Assembly (NCBI GenBank): GCA_008711295.1
Contig: VUYV01000082.1
Location: forward strand, 1,283,180 to 1,347,179
Reading direction: 5' to 3'
Length of the DNA: 64,000 nt
DNA from: Anarhynchus alexandrinus
Lineage: Eukaryota > Chordata > Aves > Charadriiformes > Charadriidae
The stretch's first letter is position 1, and each line of letters opens with the position of its first letter. Shown here piece after piece: positions 37,441 to 48,082 of the stretch. A program made the position numbers and the translations under genes. The notes under the pieces are model-generated. The model was not told the origin of the DNA, made no database searches, and saw nothing but the letters and a program-made list of their open reading frames with translations.

Positions 37441-40400
37441 TATTTTGACTATGAAGTTAGTAAGTACCTATTGTTGAAACACAGAAAGAGGAATAATCAG
37501 GAAATAGCTCTCCTACTGCTCGTCTTCCATGCAGCCCTAACAGAATTTAGGCATCCAGATGTCCCTTCTTGGAAGGGATTTGCTCACCTTTGCGTAATGC
37601 AACTATTATAGACTGCATTTTCCCAAAAGCTTACTCAAAGAATGAAGAAGGAAAAGATGAAACAAAAACCTGGAGAAATCCTACAGATTATATTCAGAGT
37701 AAGCTGCTGTTCCAAAGAAGCCGGCAACTCATTCCTGCTCAAAGAATTCCTTTTCATTCTGATCTTTATGTTTCTCCCAGAAATGACAAACTAACAGCTG
37801 ACTCGAAAAAGAAAGCCAAGACAAAACTGGTAGACGTGTTTAGAAACAAAAAAACATTCCATCCAATCAAGAGATGCATAGAGAGGAAAGAAGGTAAGCT
37901 TACAGCTTGCTTTACTTTTATGAAAGAATAAGCATGTACTTAAAAAAATGAGTGTCAAAAGAGAACGTGTGTGTCCTGTATTGGGATTCAAGAGAGCAAT
38001 GTGTACTTGCTTTTATTTGATGCAACACAGTGACAAAAGAAGCGGCCGTTGCAACGTTCATGGCATTTCCTGAGACGGTATTATATTGGTTTAAGGATGT
38101 GAATTCCTGACAAGCTAAGGAAGAAACAGCACTGACATCAGCATTTAGGTGTTGAGCTATTCAGTGGACCTTACTAGTTAAGGATAAAATTGTATTGAAG
38201 GATTGTAAGTATTTAGTTTAATTGAAAGAGTGGTTGAGAAGAAAAAAACCAACATGGTTTTCACTAATGCCACAGCTTGATCTCCAAAAGCTTCTCATGA
38301 CCATGTTGTATTTTGGCTCACATTCTTCATCTAAGGCTATTCTCATTTTGCCACAGAAAATACCTCAAATTTCCAGTCACTGTTCACAAACAGATGGTTT
38401 CTTTATATGATGGGAAGTATTTTTTCATATTCACTTGTTAACTTTATTTTCTTAGATGACGGATAGATAAAGGTTCTCATGTCTGCAAAGCAAAATCCAA
38501 CTGCGGGGATACTAACTTGCAAGATAAAGATGATGACCAGACAACCAGACTCAGCGTTCACAGCAGGGACCTTCTGGTCAGCAGCATACTTCAACCAAAC
38601 TTTGTCCATACTCTGTATATCCAAAACACAAGGGTTTCATAGAAAGACAAGTTTTCCAGGATAAAACAACGAAACTTGGTGTAAACCTAAAGTCTCTACT
38701 GATTTTATTCTTGTAGGATTCTCCAAGTAAAAACTGCAGACATACTTAAGAAGGTATTTCATTGCAGCTGAGATAGAGGAGCTTAAGAGACAATTCTCAG
38801 CATATCTCCTGAAAAAAATAACAAGACAGGAGTAAACCGCCACCATTTACTCCAGAATGGAAATGTACACAGAAGCAGCTTTTATGAAGGGGTTGCTATG
38901 AAACCAATTTTAACTAAAACACACCTCCTGTAAACCTGTTCAGGCACCCATCACAGTAACATCCTTATTATATGCAGAGGCAACCTTTCAGGACCTCTTT
39001 TCTTAGAGATTTATTAAAAGGACAGGATCAATACAGAAGTTGAAACTTCTATTTTAAACGGATGCTGGATTAAGTTTTCTTGCTTAATCCTGTTGAGACA
39101 CATAGTAGATAAAATTCAGGCAAAGTGAGCGAATGAAAAAAGCAATTTTAGATTTTGCCCCCTTCTGATTACATTGTCTGTGAAGGGATTATTTTCTGAT
39201 GTTTGTTCATCAGTTGCAAGTGTTTGATAGACATTTTAGCAATTAATTATTTGTTTGCCTCTTCCTATGAGTAACTTATTGCAAGCATTAAAAATTCAGG
39301 CAGTTTTCATCACGCACATAGATCATGTGATAAGCTTTTGGCACTTAACTGGATAAAGCTCAACTCCCAGAATCAGTTTTCTGATTCAAGTATTCACAAA
39401 TATGATTTCAAAATCTGCTTCCCATGAATATTAAAACTGGATATTCATTGTTTCTGTAGACAGTCTTCCCAATTAACATATTCACTAGAATATTTATGGA
39501 AAGCATACACAAAAAGAGTGTGAACAGCATCAAAGTGAATCCATTTAAATACCAAGATGAATATTTGCAGCCTTCCTTCATTTCACTTTATTGTATTTTA
39601 TGAGGTGTTTGCCCAACTCTGGCTTTAGTCATGTCTCTACAGATTACTTGGACTAAAATGTACTGTCAGAGAATGATAGTTGCCCAACACCGAAGTGAAA
39701 GAGGACAATCAAGGAAAGCAAGTCCCAGGAAAGAAGGCAGGTTCTGTTTTTAAAATGTTACCCTGGCATTTAAGAAAAAAGTCAACTTCCTGCTCTCTCT
39801 CAGACTCCCTGCATGATCTCCCACAACTTCTCAAGTTTTCATCTTACGGTTGCCTTACTGACTCTTCTTTTCCTGTGAAATATGTTCTAGACAGGAGCCC
39901 TATACAGACACTTTAGGACCTTCAACCTGAAGTGGATCCACCACGCAGAAACTGATAACTCAGGTGTATTTCCTCCTGTCAAAATGGAGGTGACTCTGAA
40001 TCAGCTGAGGCCACATAGCCACAGTGGACACTTTTTTGAGGAATCAGTAATCTGGAGAGCATGCGTCAAATTAAAGTTCCAAGTCTCCATTTTACATGAC
40101 CTTCATGGTAAGGGCGATAGGAAACTGCTGCATATAGCTTGGAAAATGATGCTATTTCTGGAGCTACTGTTGGTTACTGAAATTGCTATTTTCTTTCTAA
40201 TGAAAATTCATCATATGTTATTTGATTATTTCCTCTTCCCTGTTTTAAATGCACTCCACCCTTCCTACTCTATTACCTTGCCTTTTGAATGTAATTTAAG
40301 AATGTTGGAACAATTAGCTTTTTCATTCAAAGTAACTGATAACTGAAATTATGCTGTCCTTGTGCATTATTAAAAACAACAACAGTAACCAGGTACGTTC

Positions 40401-40995
40401 AAAGGCTACATAATATTCAAAATCCTCTTTAATATTCTAGTTCATAACCTTAATAGACATTTATACATGATTAATGAGGCTTTTAGTAGCTGTTGCTGTC
40501 ACAGCTTGGGTAATGCTACCTCCAATGAATATTCCAAGGGAAGGGTCTTACTGGCAGTGTATGAGTGACAACTGTGAAGCAGCAGGCTGCAATGTACTTT
40601 CTGACAAGAGAAACAAAACCCAAAATGAAAGAAAATTCTGCCCTAAAGAACTGCAAACTATTTAAAAAGCAGAACATGGGAATTGACTACATTAGGGCAT
40701 ATTTTATATTACAGATTCACTAACAAAGAGCTCATAAAGGGTTTCTAAATGTGATCCCACTGCCATGCTATGGCAAACAAATAACTTGAGTTCTTAGACA
40801 TAAACACATGGATGAGTAATGTAATTCCTAGTTACATCAAGAACACGTAATTTTCAGACACAGCACTGCAGATATCAGTACTGAAGAGAAATATTTGATT
40901 CTAGAGCCCTGAAACATATAAACAAACAAAAAACTGCAAAAGAATACAAAAAAGAGCACATTTTTTGCTATGACAACTCAGCTAGCTCAACCATT
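37441..40995. other. Probable LARGE1 intron, no supported gene
   Basis: AT-rich DNA. A plus-strand frame at 37551-37931 is open and contains a good donor-like word at 37893 (see findings). No known protein was recognised here or in other short frames of this stretch. Confidence 0.4.
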
Positions 40996-41489
40996 TTAGC
41001 TTAGTGAAAAAAAGACTGAGAAGTGATTTGACTAGTATATGTAAGTATCTTCAAACGGAAACATGCCCAGGCCTGATGGGAATATTTAGCATGGATTCAC
41101 CAAGGATAAATCATGCTTGACCAACCTGACTACCTTCTGTGATGAAACTACTAGATCTGTGAATAAGAGATGATCAGTAGATGCAATCTCCCTTGAATTT
41201 AGCACAGCTTTCAATATGGTCTCCCACAGCATCCCTGTATCCAAGTTGGGATTTTACAGTCTATATGGGTGGACTACTAGATGGCTGAACAACTAGCTGG
41301 AATGTTGGGTTTAAAGGGTGATGGTTACTCATTCATAGTCTGCCTGGAAATCAATTACATGTGGAGTTCCTCAGCGACCAGTCCGTTTCAATATTTTTAT
41401 CAATGACTCGAAGGAGAAATCAGAATTGACCCATATCAAGATTGCAAATGACACTAAGCCTGGGGGTTGCAGTCAATAAACTCACAGAG

Positions 41490-41532
41490 CCCAAACTGGA
41501 CACAGTGTTCCAGATGTGGTCTAATGAGTACC
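41490..41532. repeat. Left arm of 43-bp inverted repeat inside CR1
   Basis: The reverse complement of 41729-41771 matches this arm at 41 of 43 positions by hand comparison. The arm is CR1 sequence in antisense, lying inside a sense-oriented CR1. Confidence 0.85.
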
Positions 41533-41728
41533 TTGGAAGGACTAACCCTCTTACAATGGCACAGGCTGTGGACTAGTCCTGCTGGGAAGGACCTGTAGTC
41601 CTGGTGGATATAACATCAAACATGAGCCAGCAACATGCCTGGACAGTGATGAAGGCCAATGGTATCCTGGGCTCTATCAAAAGTAGCATAGCAAATAGAC
41701 TGAGGGAAGTGACAATTCCCTTTTAATT

Positions 41729-41771
41729 GGTACTCTTTAGACCCCATCTGGAACACTGTGTCCAGTTTGGG
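41729..41771. repeat. Right arm of 43-bp inverted repeat inside CR1
   Basis: This arm sits in its normal CR1 place and orientation (RPHLEHCVQF codons). It pairs with 41490-41532 across a spacer of about 196 bp. Confidence 0.85.
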
Positions 41772-41897
41772 GTCTCAAATATAAGAATGACATTGACGAA
41801 GTTCAGCTATCAAGTTGTTCGGAGGCTGAAGTACTTGCCCCGGGCTTGTTCAGCCTGGAGAAGAGAAGGCTCCAGGGGACTTACCAGCAGCCCCCCA

Positions 41898-41898
41898 N
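41898..41898. other. Single ambiguous base
   Basis: One N three bases before the first copy of a tandemly duplicated CR1 segment. Confidence 0.98.
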
Positions 41899-41900
41899 CA

Positions 41901-42076
41901 CAAGTTGCCCAGGGAGGCCATGTAGACACTATGCTTGGAGGATTTCATGACACAACTGGATAAAGGCCTAAGAAATCTTGCCTGACCCCAAAGCCCATCC
42001 CTATTTGAATAGGAGTTTAACCAGAGAGCTCCTGAGGTCCCTTCGACCCTGAATAATTAAGTCAGTCTATGAAGAT
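41901..42076 (+). repeat. Tandem duplication, copy 1 of CR1 3' end
   Basis: Begins CAAGTTGCCCAGGGAGGCC and ends GTCAGTCTATGAAGAT. It matches 42178-42354 at roughly 93% by eye, including a 1-bp and a 2-bp indel. It carries the CR1 3' signature GAGGTCCCTTCGACCC. Confidence 0.9.
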
Positions 42077-42177
42077 GGTGAGAGGATGAGTGACATCATG
42101 CATAAATCTCCATAAATGGAGATTCAGACTAGATATAAGGAGAAACTCTTCCACCTGAGGACAGTCAAGCAATGGAA

Positions 42178-42354
42178 CAAGTTGCCCAGGGAGGCCATGA
42201 GACTCTATCCTTGGAGGATTTCATGACACAACTTGATAAAGGCCTAAGAAATCCTGCCTGACCTCAAAGCCCACCCTGATTTGAATAGGAGTTTAACCAG
42301 AGAGCTTCTGAGGTCCCTTCCACCCTGAATAATTAAGTCAGTCTATGAAGATAC
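42178..42354 (+). repeat. Tandem duplication, copy 2 of CR1 3' end
   Basis: This is the copy in the natural order, because it is preceded (42100-42177) by the matching upstream CR1 segment (GACTAGATATAAGGAGAAAC). The intervening 101 bp separates it from copy 1. Confidence 0.9.
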
Positions 42355-42891
42355 CACATACTGATAATTTCTTTAACATAGTGGAGAAAAGTATAACAAG
42401 AACTGTTTATTAGAATCTAAAACCAGATGAACTGAAAAGAAAACTGGCACTGCCTGTGATTAACCAAAGAAACTAGTGCCAGAAGACAGAGAGGACTCTC
42501 CACTCCTGCTGGTTTCAAATCAAGGCACAATGCTGTTGTGGGACAGTTTTTACTCAGGTATAAAAACATATGTAAATTCTGTGAACCATGGTGGAGTACA
42601 AAACAAGAAGTCAGATAAAATGACAAAGTGGCACATAATACTTACAACTTAAGGAAAATGCTAGCTATTATTCGATTAAATAAATATTTTAACTGATCTT
42701 AGTATTCAACCAACAAAGGCTAAATCATGCCTCATCCAAAAATTAAAAGAAAAAGAAAACAGACTCAGAAAAATAACACTAAGACTTACTAATTTTATAT
42801 AATTCCTTTTCCAGTGCAAGGCTTCTTAATAGGTAATGGGCTTTTCTGCCTGGTTTGCATTTAAGATTAATTCACACTGAGAGCTTTAAGT
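42355..42891. other. Probable LARGE1 intron, no gene seen
   Basis: Short AT-rich intronic stretch between a CR1 copy and an assembly gap; nothing recognised. Confidence 0.45.
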
Positions 42892-43453
42892 NNNNNNNNN
42901 NNNNNNNNNNNNNNNNNNNNNNNNNNNNNNNNNNNNNNNNNNNNNNNNNNNNNNNNNNNNNNNNNNNNNNNNNNNNNNNNNNNNNNNNNNNNNNNNNNNN
43001 NNNNNNNNNNNNNNNNNNNNNNNNNNNNNNNNNNNNNNNNNNNNNNNNNNNNNNNNNNNNNNNNNNNNNNNNNNNNNNNNNNNNNNNNNNNNNNNNNNNN
43101 NNNNNNNNNNNNNNNNNNNNNNNNNNNNNNNNNNNNNNNNNNNNNNNNNNNNNNNNNNNNNNNNNNNNNNNNNNNNNNNNNNNNNNNNNNNNNNNNNNNN
43201 NNNNNNNNNNNNNNNNNNNNNNNNNNNNNNNNNNNNNNNNNNNNNNNNNNNNNNNNNNNNNNNNNNNNNNNNNNNNNNNNNNNNNNNNNNNNNNNNNNNN
43301 NNNNNNNNNNNNNNNNNNNNNNNNNNNNNNNNNNNNNNNNNNNNNNNNNNNNNNNNNNNNNNNNNNNNNNNNNNNNNNNNNNNNNNNNNNNNNNNNNNNN
43401 NNNNNNNNNNNNNNNNNNNNNNNNNNNNNNNNNNNNNNNNNNNNNNNNNNNNN
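42892..43453. other. Assembly gap (562 N)
   Basis: A run of 562 N, bounded on the right by A14 (43454-43467). Apparent ORFs across it are artefacts. Confidence 0.98.
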
Positions 43454-44701
43454 AAAAAAAAAAAAAAGGCAAGCTACAAAGTAACAAAAAAATAGGAGAG
43501 CCAGCATCTTCTAACCTCACCTAACTGAAGTATCAGTGCTGAACTCCTTTAAGGCCAGAAAAAAGTTCATCAGATAGACAATGTAAAAGGCAAAGTAGTG
43601 GTTATCCCAAGTCTCATTATAAATAGTGCTATTTATATAGCTGCAAGTCAATGCACCTATAAACTTGAGGATGTCCACCTGAAGAAAGAAGAGGACAGAA
43701 AGATATTCCAGCTATAGCAACCCACCGCCACCCAGTGGGATATGGATTCAAACTGATTTTATATAAAGAGATTTTATATAGGTATTCACTGATTTTCTAT
43801 GTTCAGTCTTCTAGCACAATAAGCATAGATGCAGTGGCCAGAACCAGAACTAATCATCTTCACACAAAGGCAAGAAAAGAGCCTCATGATTGCAAGTTTT
43901 TGCCATGTAGGCTTTTATATACCTAAATCAGGAGCCCATAAACCATTTCACAGAAGTCTTTGCTGCTACATTTACACCTCCCAGAGCAGTGTCCCACCAC
44001 TGTCTGACATTCCACAAACTATGTGTTCTCTGTTCCAGTGAGCAGCAGCACACTGGACCACTGGACAAGAAAAAGCCTGCAGCTGAGTGACCATGACCTA
44101 GCAGAACCCACTATGCAAAGAACCATGCCAGGCACATATCTCCCTGACTTGTACTTTCGGCCCTCCACGCTCTTGTAGCTAGATACACTTCCTGCTTTGT
44201 GTCCCAAAATCAGACTCAGTGGCCCATGTCATCCATACATGTAAGGTCTAACACACAGGTCCGCAAACACAAGAGCTGTGTAAAGAGCGCCCAGAATACC
44301 TATGGATGCTTTTTTAAACACTTTTAAATAATATTAAGGGAACATCTGAAATAAGATGTTAATTTTAATTAAAAATAAAATCTTACAGGGCATAGGATAG
44401 ATCAACTTTTAAAAACTAGGAAATGCAGAGAAGAAATAAGCAAGGTGGGGTTTTTTTGTTGCACTTTTAAAAAGTTCAAAGATGAAAGGAAAATCAAATA
44501 ACCAGGGCCAGCAACTACCTCCTCCTCAGCAGCGAGAACATGGTAAGGAAGGCCGTTTGTTGAAATCTGCACCTTGGGAACTATTTCCGATGCAAGCCAA
44601 ACCAGATTTATTTAAATAAAATCAGTGATGTCTGATCTGCATTTGTCTGCCCCGATACAAATCATACAACAACCCAGCCCCAGCCATTATTCCCCTCCTA
44701 C
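43454..44701. other. LARGE1 intron immediately downstream of the first coding exon
   Basis: Begins with an A14 run next to the gap, otherwise AT-rich DNA. On the minus strand this is the start of the intron that follows the LARGE1 exon. The plus-strand ORF 44625-44942 is only the antisense shadow of the exon. Confidence 0.7.
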
Positions 44702-44702
44702 C
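44696..44702 (-). other. 5' splice site of the LARGE1 first coding exon
   Basis: On the minus strand the exon ends GAAG and the intron begins GTAGGA (44701 downward). The cut falls one base into a codon, where the LARGE1 family continues with an Asp codon starting with G. Confidence 0.8.
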
Positions 44703-44807
44703 TTCAAAACTTCCAGCAAACAGATAAATCCATGTAATGGCTGGGACAAAAAGGACGGTCAGAGAAGCAGCCAGGAATTTCCGTCGCCCTCTGCAGATTC
44801 CCAGCAT
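44702..44807 (-). CDS. LARGE1: LARGE1 first coding exon (N-terminus, cytoplasmic tail and membrane anchor)
   Basis: LARGE1 is a bifunctional Golgi glycosyltransferase. It adds alternating xylose and glucuronate (matriglycan) to alpha-dystroglycan, the muscle and brain laminin receptor. The minus strand encodes 35 full codons beginning [15 protein letters not shown] and ending IYLFAGSFE, which I recognise as the vertebrate LARGE1 N-terminus. Residues 1-10 are short and basic (R6, R8, R9, K10). Residues 11 to about 32 form one hydrophobic segment with a Trp-Ile-Tyr end, the expected type II signal anchor. The frame is cut after the first base of codon 36 by a donor site, GAAG|GTAGGA, at 44702/44701, so the intron is phase 1. 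The start is chosen because it matches the family and has A at -3. The same frame stays open upstream in the exon but contains no earlier ATG. The catalytic domains lie on exons outside the window. LARGE2 is excluded by its different N-terminus. Confidence 0.95.
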
Positions 44808-44844
44808 TCTCTCAGGAGTGCAGAGTCCCAACCCGGTGCTGTTC

Positions 44845-44880
44845 CTATGTCGGAAGCAAATAGTCCACAGCTTCCCACAT
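44845..44880 (-). other. Upstream ORF (11 codons) in the LARGE1 5'UTR
   Basis: An ATG at 44880-44878 opens a reading frame of 11 codons ([11 protein letters not shown]) closed by TAG at 44847-44845, 37 nt before the LARGE1 start codon. It begins 8 nt inside the exon and has A at -3, a fair initiation context. It lies in a different frame from LARGE1 and does not overlap the main start. It could lower LARGE1 translation, but that is inference. Confidence 0.6.
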
Positions 44881-44888
44881 ATTACTCT

Positions 44889-44906
44889 CTGAAAAGGAAA
44901 GGAAAA
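44889..44906 (-). other. 3' splice site of the LARGE1 first coding exon
   Basis: Read on the minus strand, a run of T and C (44891-44904) is followed by AG at 44890-44889. This is a canonical polypyrimidine tract plus acceptor, placed directly before the LARGE1 5'UTR. Confidence 0.8.
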
Positions 44907-47900
44907 ATTATTTTAACAGCTTACCTCTCTACTGAAAGGTAGACTCCTAAAGAGTTAAAAGAACAAGGCTAAAAGTAGGGTTACTGCAATTGCAAAGCAG
45001 TACGACTACTTAATAATAAAACAAGTTTTAGAGGTCAGACTAAGACAGTCAATAAAACACATCATATCACTTAAATACACACTAAGCTAATCTTACAAAG
45101 AGATGATACCTTTATTTGTTTTTTTGCTACCCTTTTAATCAACAGAAACTGTGGGTTCTTTGATGCCTATGCGTGCTGGTGCCCCCGGGCAGATAAGAGA
45201 AAGCCACCCGCATTTCTTCACCTGCTCCCAAAGAGCAAAAATCACACCAGTGAATCAATGAGCTGGCTGCAGGTGGTCATGAACTCAAGACGGTGAACTG
45301 AAAAATGAAAGGTAAAGTTTGGGGGCAGAGGGATGTTATTAAAATGACCCACTTTGCTAATCAAAAAGCAATGCTACATAAAGGGGGAGAAGAGAAACAG
45401 GAAAATGGGCAAGGAAGCTTCCTTAGACACAAAAGGGGGTATCAGAAGCTTTAGACTGTATGCTATGAGAAAAGAAAAGGATTCTGGAGAAAACCAATGT
45501 TTTTATGAGAAAAAAAATAGAATCTTTATTTGTTTAAATTATTGTTCTGCATTTCACAGAGGCCAAGATGGCAAAATAATCTGATTATTTTTATTCACAG
45601 GAAAATGAATAATCCCACACTAATGCAGGCATGCAGGGCATAAAGATAATGTTTCACATTTTTTGCCGATTTTTTTTAAAGGGAGGAAAGGGTGGTGTTA
45701 GACTAGAGAAGTTGGAGAAGGAAAAGGAGGTATTAAGACCATGCATACCTGGTTCAAGCTTTGTGTGAAGGGGCTTATGTTTTCTAATTAAAAAAAAAAA
45801 AAGAATTGGTCTACAAGAATGACAGGGAAAGAAACACAGACTATGGCAGTACAAGGTGTTTAATAACAATGCCCTTTGGCTTATGGTTAAACTAATACTA
45901 GAGCTGAAATCAGCAATTAAAGCATTTCTACACTGACATGTTAACAATGGCTACTGTGTGCCTTGAAAATATGTCTGAGCTCTACAACTCAATGTATACT
46001 GCAGTGAAAGTCAATTCTGAAATCAAATTACAGCAAAAATGAGAATTATAGACAAGAGAAATGGGTTCAGACAAAGAACTCTGCTGCTAGAGATACCTGC
46101 CTGCGGTAATCAGGCAAACTTACAGCTGTTCCTCAAACGTTCAATAGAGCCCACTTTACTACACTACAGTTTAAGAGCCATGATAGTACTCCTGACCTTG
46201 GAACTGATAAAATGAACTATAATTTGTCCAGAGCCAGCTCAAAAAGCATTCCTTTGTGTCAGCTTTTCAACGCAATGAATGCCTCACCACAGAGATTTTG
46301 CACAAAATATGTGGACAGACTTAATATTAAGAACTGTGGTATTAGAGTCAATGTGTTAGACAGAGACACGCATTTGGTAGATAAATTGTGGAGAACTCTT
46401 ATCTTCATTCTCTGTATTTGGATAACGATTACATTTCATTTCTTTTCCTTACATCACATAGCTTGTACAACTACTCTGGGCAGAGTCCTTTACATCCCTA
46501 CTTGAGAACCACAGATAATTCTCCTATATGTGTGTATATTGTAAAGTGCACAGAATCACTTTAAGTAGGATTTTTTTTTTTTCCCTGTAACATCGTGGCA
46601 TGCACCACTGACATAAATCTGTGCATGGAAAAATGAATCTTTGAAAAAACAAACTCACAAGCAGGGTCATTCTCCAATAGCAACATCCTGTAATGCAACA
46701 CGCATTGGGTACATACTGCTCCTACCAATGATATCTGTAAAACCCACTGGTAGTGAATTAAGAGTCAACATTACATGTTTCTGAAATCATGCTGTTACAA
46801 GTACACTAATACAAGTTTTTGGTATAATGACACCCAGAGTCTGAAGTTTAGGGTTATATTGCTGGTGGTGGATTAATTCATGCTGGGGCTGCATCTTTAA
46901 GAAATAATTCATTTTTTCCTGTATATTCTTCTAAATATCCATGCAAGTTGAGTTTCTAAATAGGTCAACATGGAGGATGAAATCCAGCTTTTCTGCCCCA
47001 TGAATGTAAAGTACCCTAACAATTAAGAAAGTATAAGGAACAACATTGAACTCCCAATTCAGCTACAAAAGTAAGCTAGAAATGTGGCAAATTCCGTTTT
47101 CTACAAATTGTCATCATTCAGACAAACAGCCATTCTGCACATTCATGCACATCTTTTATCTAACTAGGAAGACACTTGAGAAAATCCTAGACAGACTAGT
47201 CAGTTTGTGATGGACGACCCTAGGAAATGTTGAGATATTTCTTTTAATGGTGCTTTAAAAGAGAAAAGAGCCATTAACTATTAACTGAAGAAGATTCTAC
47301 TATCTCCCCACATTCCCAAAGTTGTGAATACCTTCCCTTGAGTCTTAAATATTCATTTTCAGTGCATAAAATCACCCCACCTGCTGAATATTTTTTCCCA
47401 AACTAGACAATGCACCCTGTGCAAACCCTGCACGAGCAATTGTATAAGAGGTCCATGAATGCTAATGAAGGTGCGCAGCTTAAAGGACAAATTTTAGACT
47501 CAATCATGCATTCATTATTGGTCTTGATTGTAAAGAATTTTACCTAACATACCATCGTCAATTAAATTGAAAGAAGATATTGGAGTTCTTTGACTTGGTT
47601 TTCCTTTCAATTCAAGAGGTGCCAGATTGATATCTGCCATGAAAGCAACTGACAACACTGGCTGGAGCAAGGGCTGAGCACAGAACAGGGGAGCACTGTG
47701 CACATTTCTGCCATACAGCTTGCCATTGCCTTTCAGACTTCTCCTACAGCATCCACTGTAGCATCCTCAAGCCCCAAGTCCTGCTGAATCAGACTGTCAC
47801 CTGCCTAAAAGGTCTTCGAAAGCAGTTTCATGGTACAAGCTAAAAATGAAGCTACTTCAGATGTGACACAGCTAGCTATATTCACCTTTTCAGTAATAAC

Positions 47901-48050
47901 AAACACTGTAAGATGGTTTGCTTAATTTACACAAACCCATGAGTGTTCCTCCTGATAGCCTTCAGTCTTAACAGCAGTGCTAACTAAACACCTGTACCCA
48001 GAAATACATAACATGAAATATGTTGGAAGAAAAAAAAATGATGAGGAAGT
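44907..48050. other. LARGE1 5'UTR intron, no further exon seen
   Basis: AT-rich DNA upstream of the LARGE1 exon. Contains T12 at 46571-46582 and no recognised repeat family. No upstream noncoding exon could be identified, but such exons have no coding signal to find. Confidence 0.6.
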
Positions 48051-48051
48051 A

Positions 48052-48082
48052 ATTCATAGAATCATAGAATGGTATTGGCTGG
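48052..48082 (-). mobile_element. Tiny CR1 3'-end relic
   Basis: ATTCATAGAATCATAGAATGG followed by TATTGGCTGG matches only the tail and first bases of an antisense CR1 3' end. The copy is about 30 bp long. Confidence 0.5.

Larger units (their letters stand above)
41000..42354 (+). mobile_element. Old, rearranged CR1 LINE (RT domain to 3' end)
   Basis: At 41000-41065 a C-terminal-like shard reads approximately SLVKKRLRSDLTS. From about 41085 the RT domain follows: HGFTKDKSCLTNL, then an LEFSTAFNMVSHSILVSKLG block, then GVPQRPVRFNIFIND, in which the PQGSVLGP stretch is shortened. The catalytic FADDTK motif has become IANDTK near 41440. Remnants of the LVD/MSQQ segment (41600-41635), RPHLEHCVQFGVS (41740-41780) and [14 protein letters not shown] codons (41862) complete the order. 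The 3' end carries the GAGGTCCCTTCCACCC signature and a decayed tail. The element also contains an internal inverted repeat and a tandem duplication, listed separately. Confidence 0.85.
44702..44888 (-). other. LARGE1: LARGE1 exon: 81 nt of 5'UTR plus first coding segment
   Basis: The exon is bounded by splice sites on both sides. Upstream on the minus strand, a pyrimidine tract ends TTTCCTTTTCAG with the AG at 44890-44889, so the exon begins at 44888. It ends at 44702 before GTAGGA. Total length is 187 nt: 81 nt of 5'UTR (44808-44888) and 106 nt of coding sequence. Because the exon starts with an acceptor, at least one further 5'UTR exon and the promoter must lie upstream, at higher coordinates or beyond the window. 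The exon limits are read directly from splice consensus and are not confirmed by transcript data. Confidence 0.85.

Noticed and set aside
37434..37459. 26-nt micro-exon between a CAG acceptor and a GTAAGTA donor
   Set aside because: Both sites look good, but the sequence between is non-descript and short. Such pairs are common by chance in long introns, and no reads are available.
39984..40346. 120-codon plus-strand ORF with hydrophobic stretches
   Set aside because: Codon content looks random, there are no splice sites at sensible places and no family is recognised.
42855..43520. Long ORFs on both strands at 42.86-43.52 kb
   Set aside because: They consist almost entirely of N translated as X across the assembly gap.
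44625..44942. Plus-strand ORF of about 105 codons opposite LARGE1
   Set aside because: It is the antisense shadow of the LARGE1 exon and has no independent family signal.
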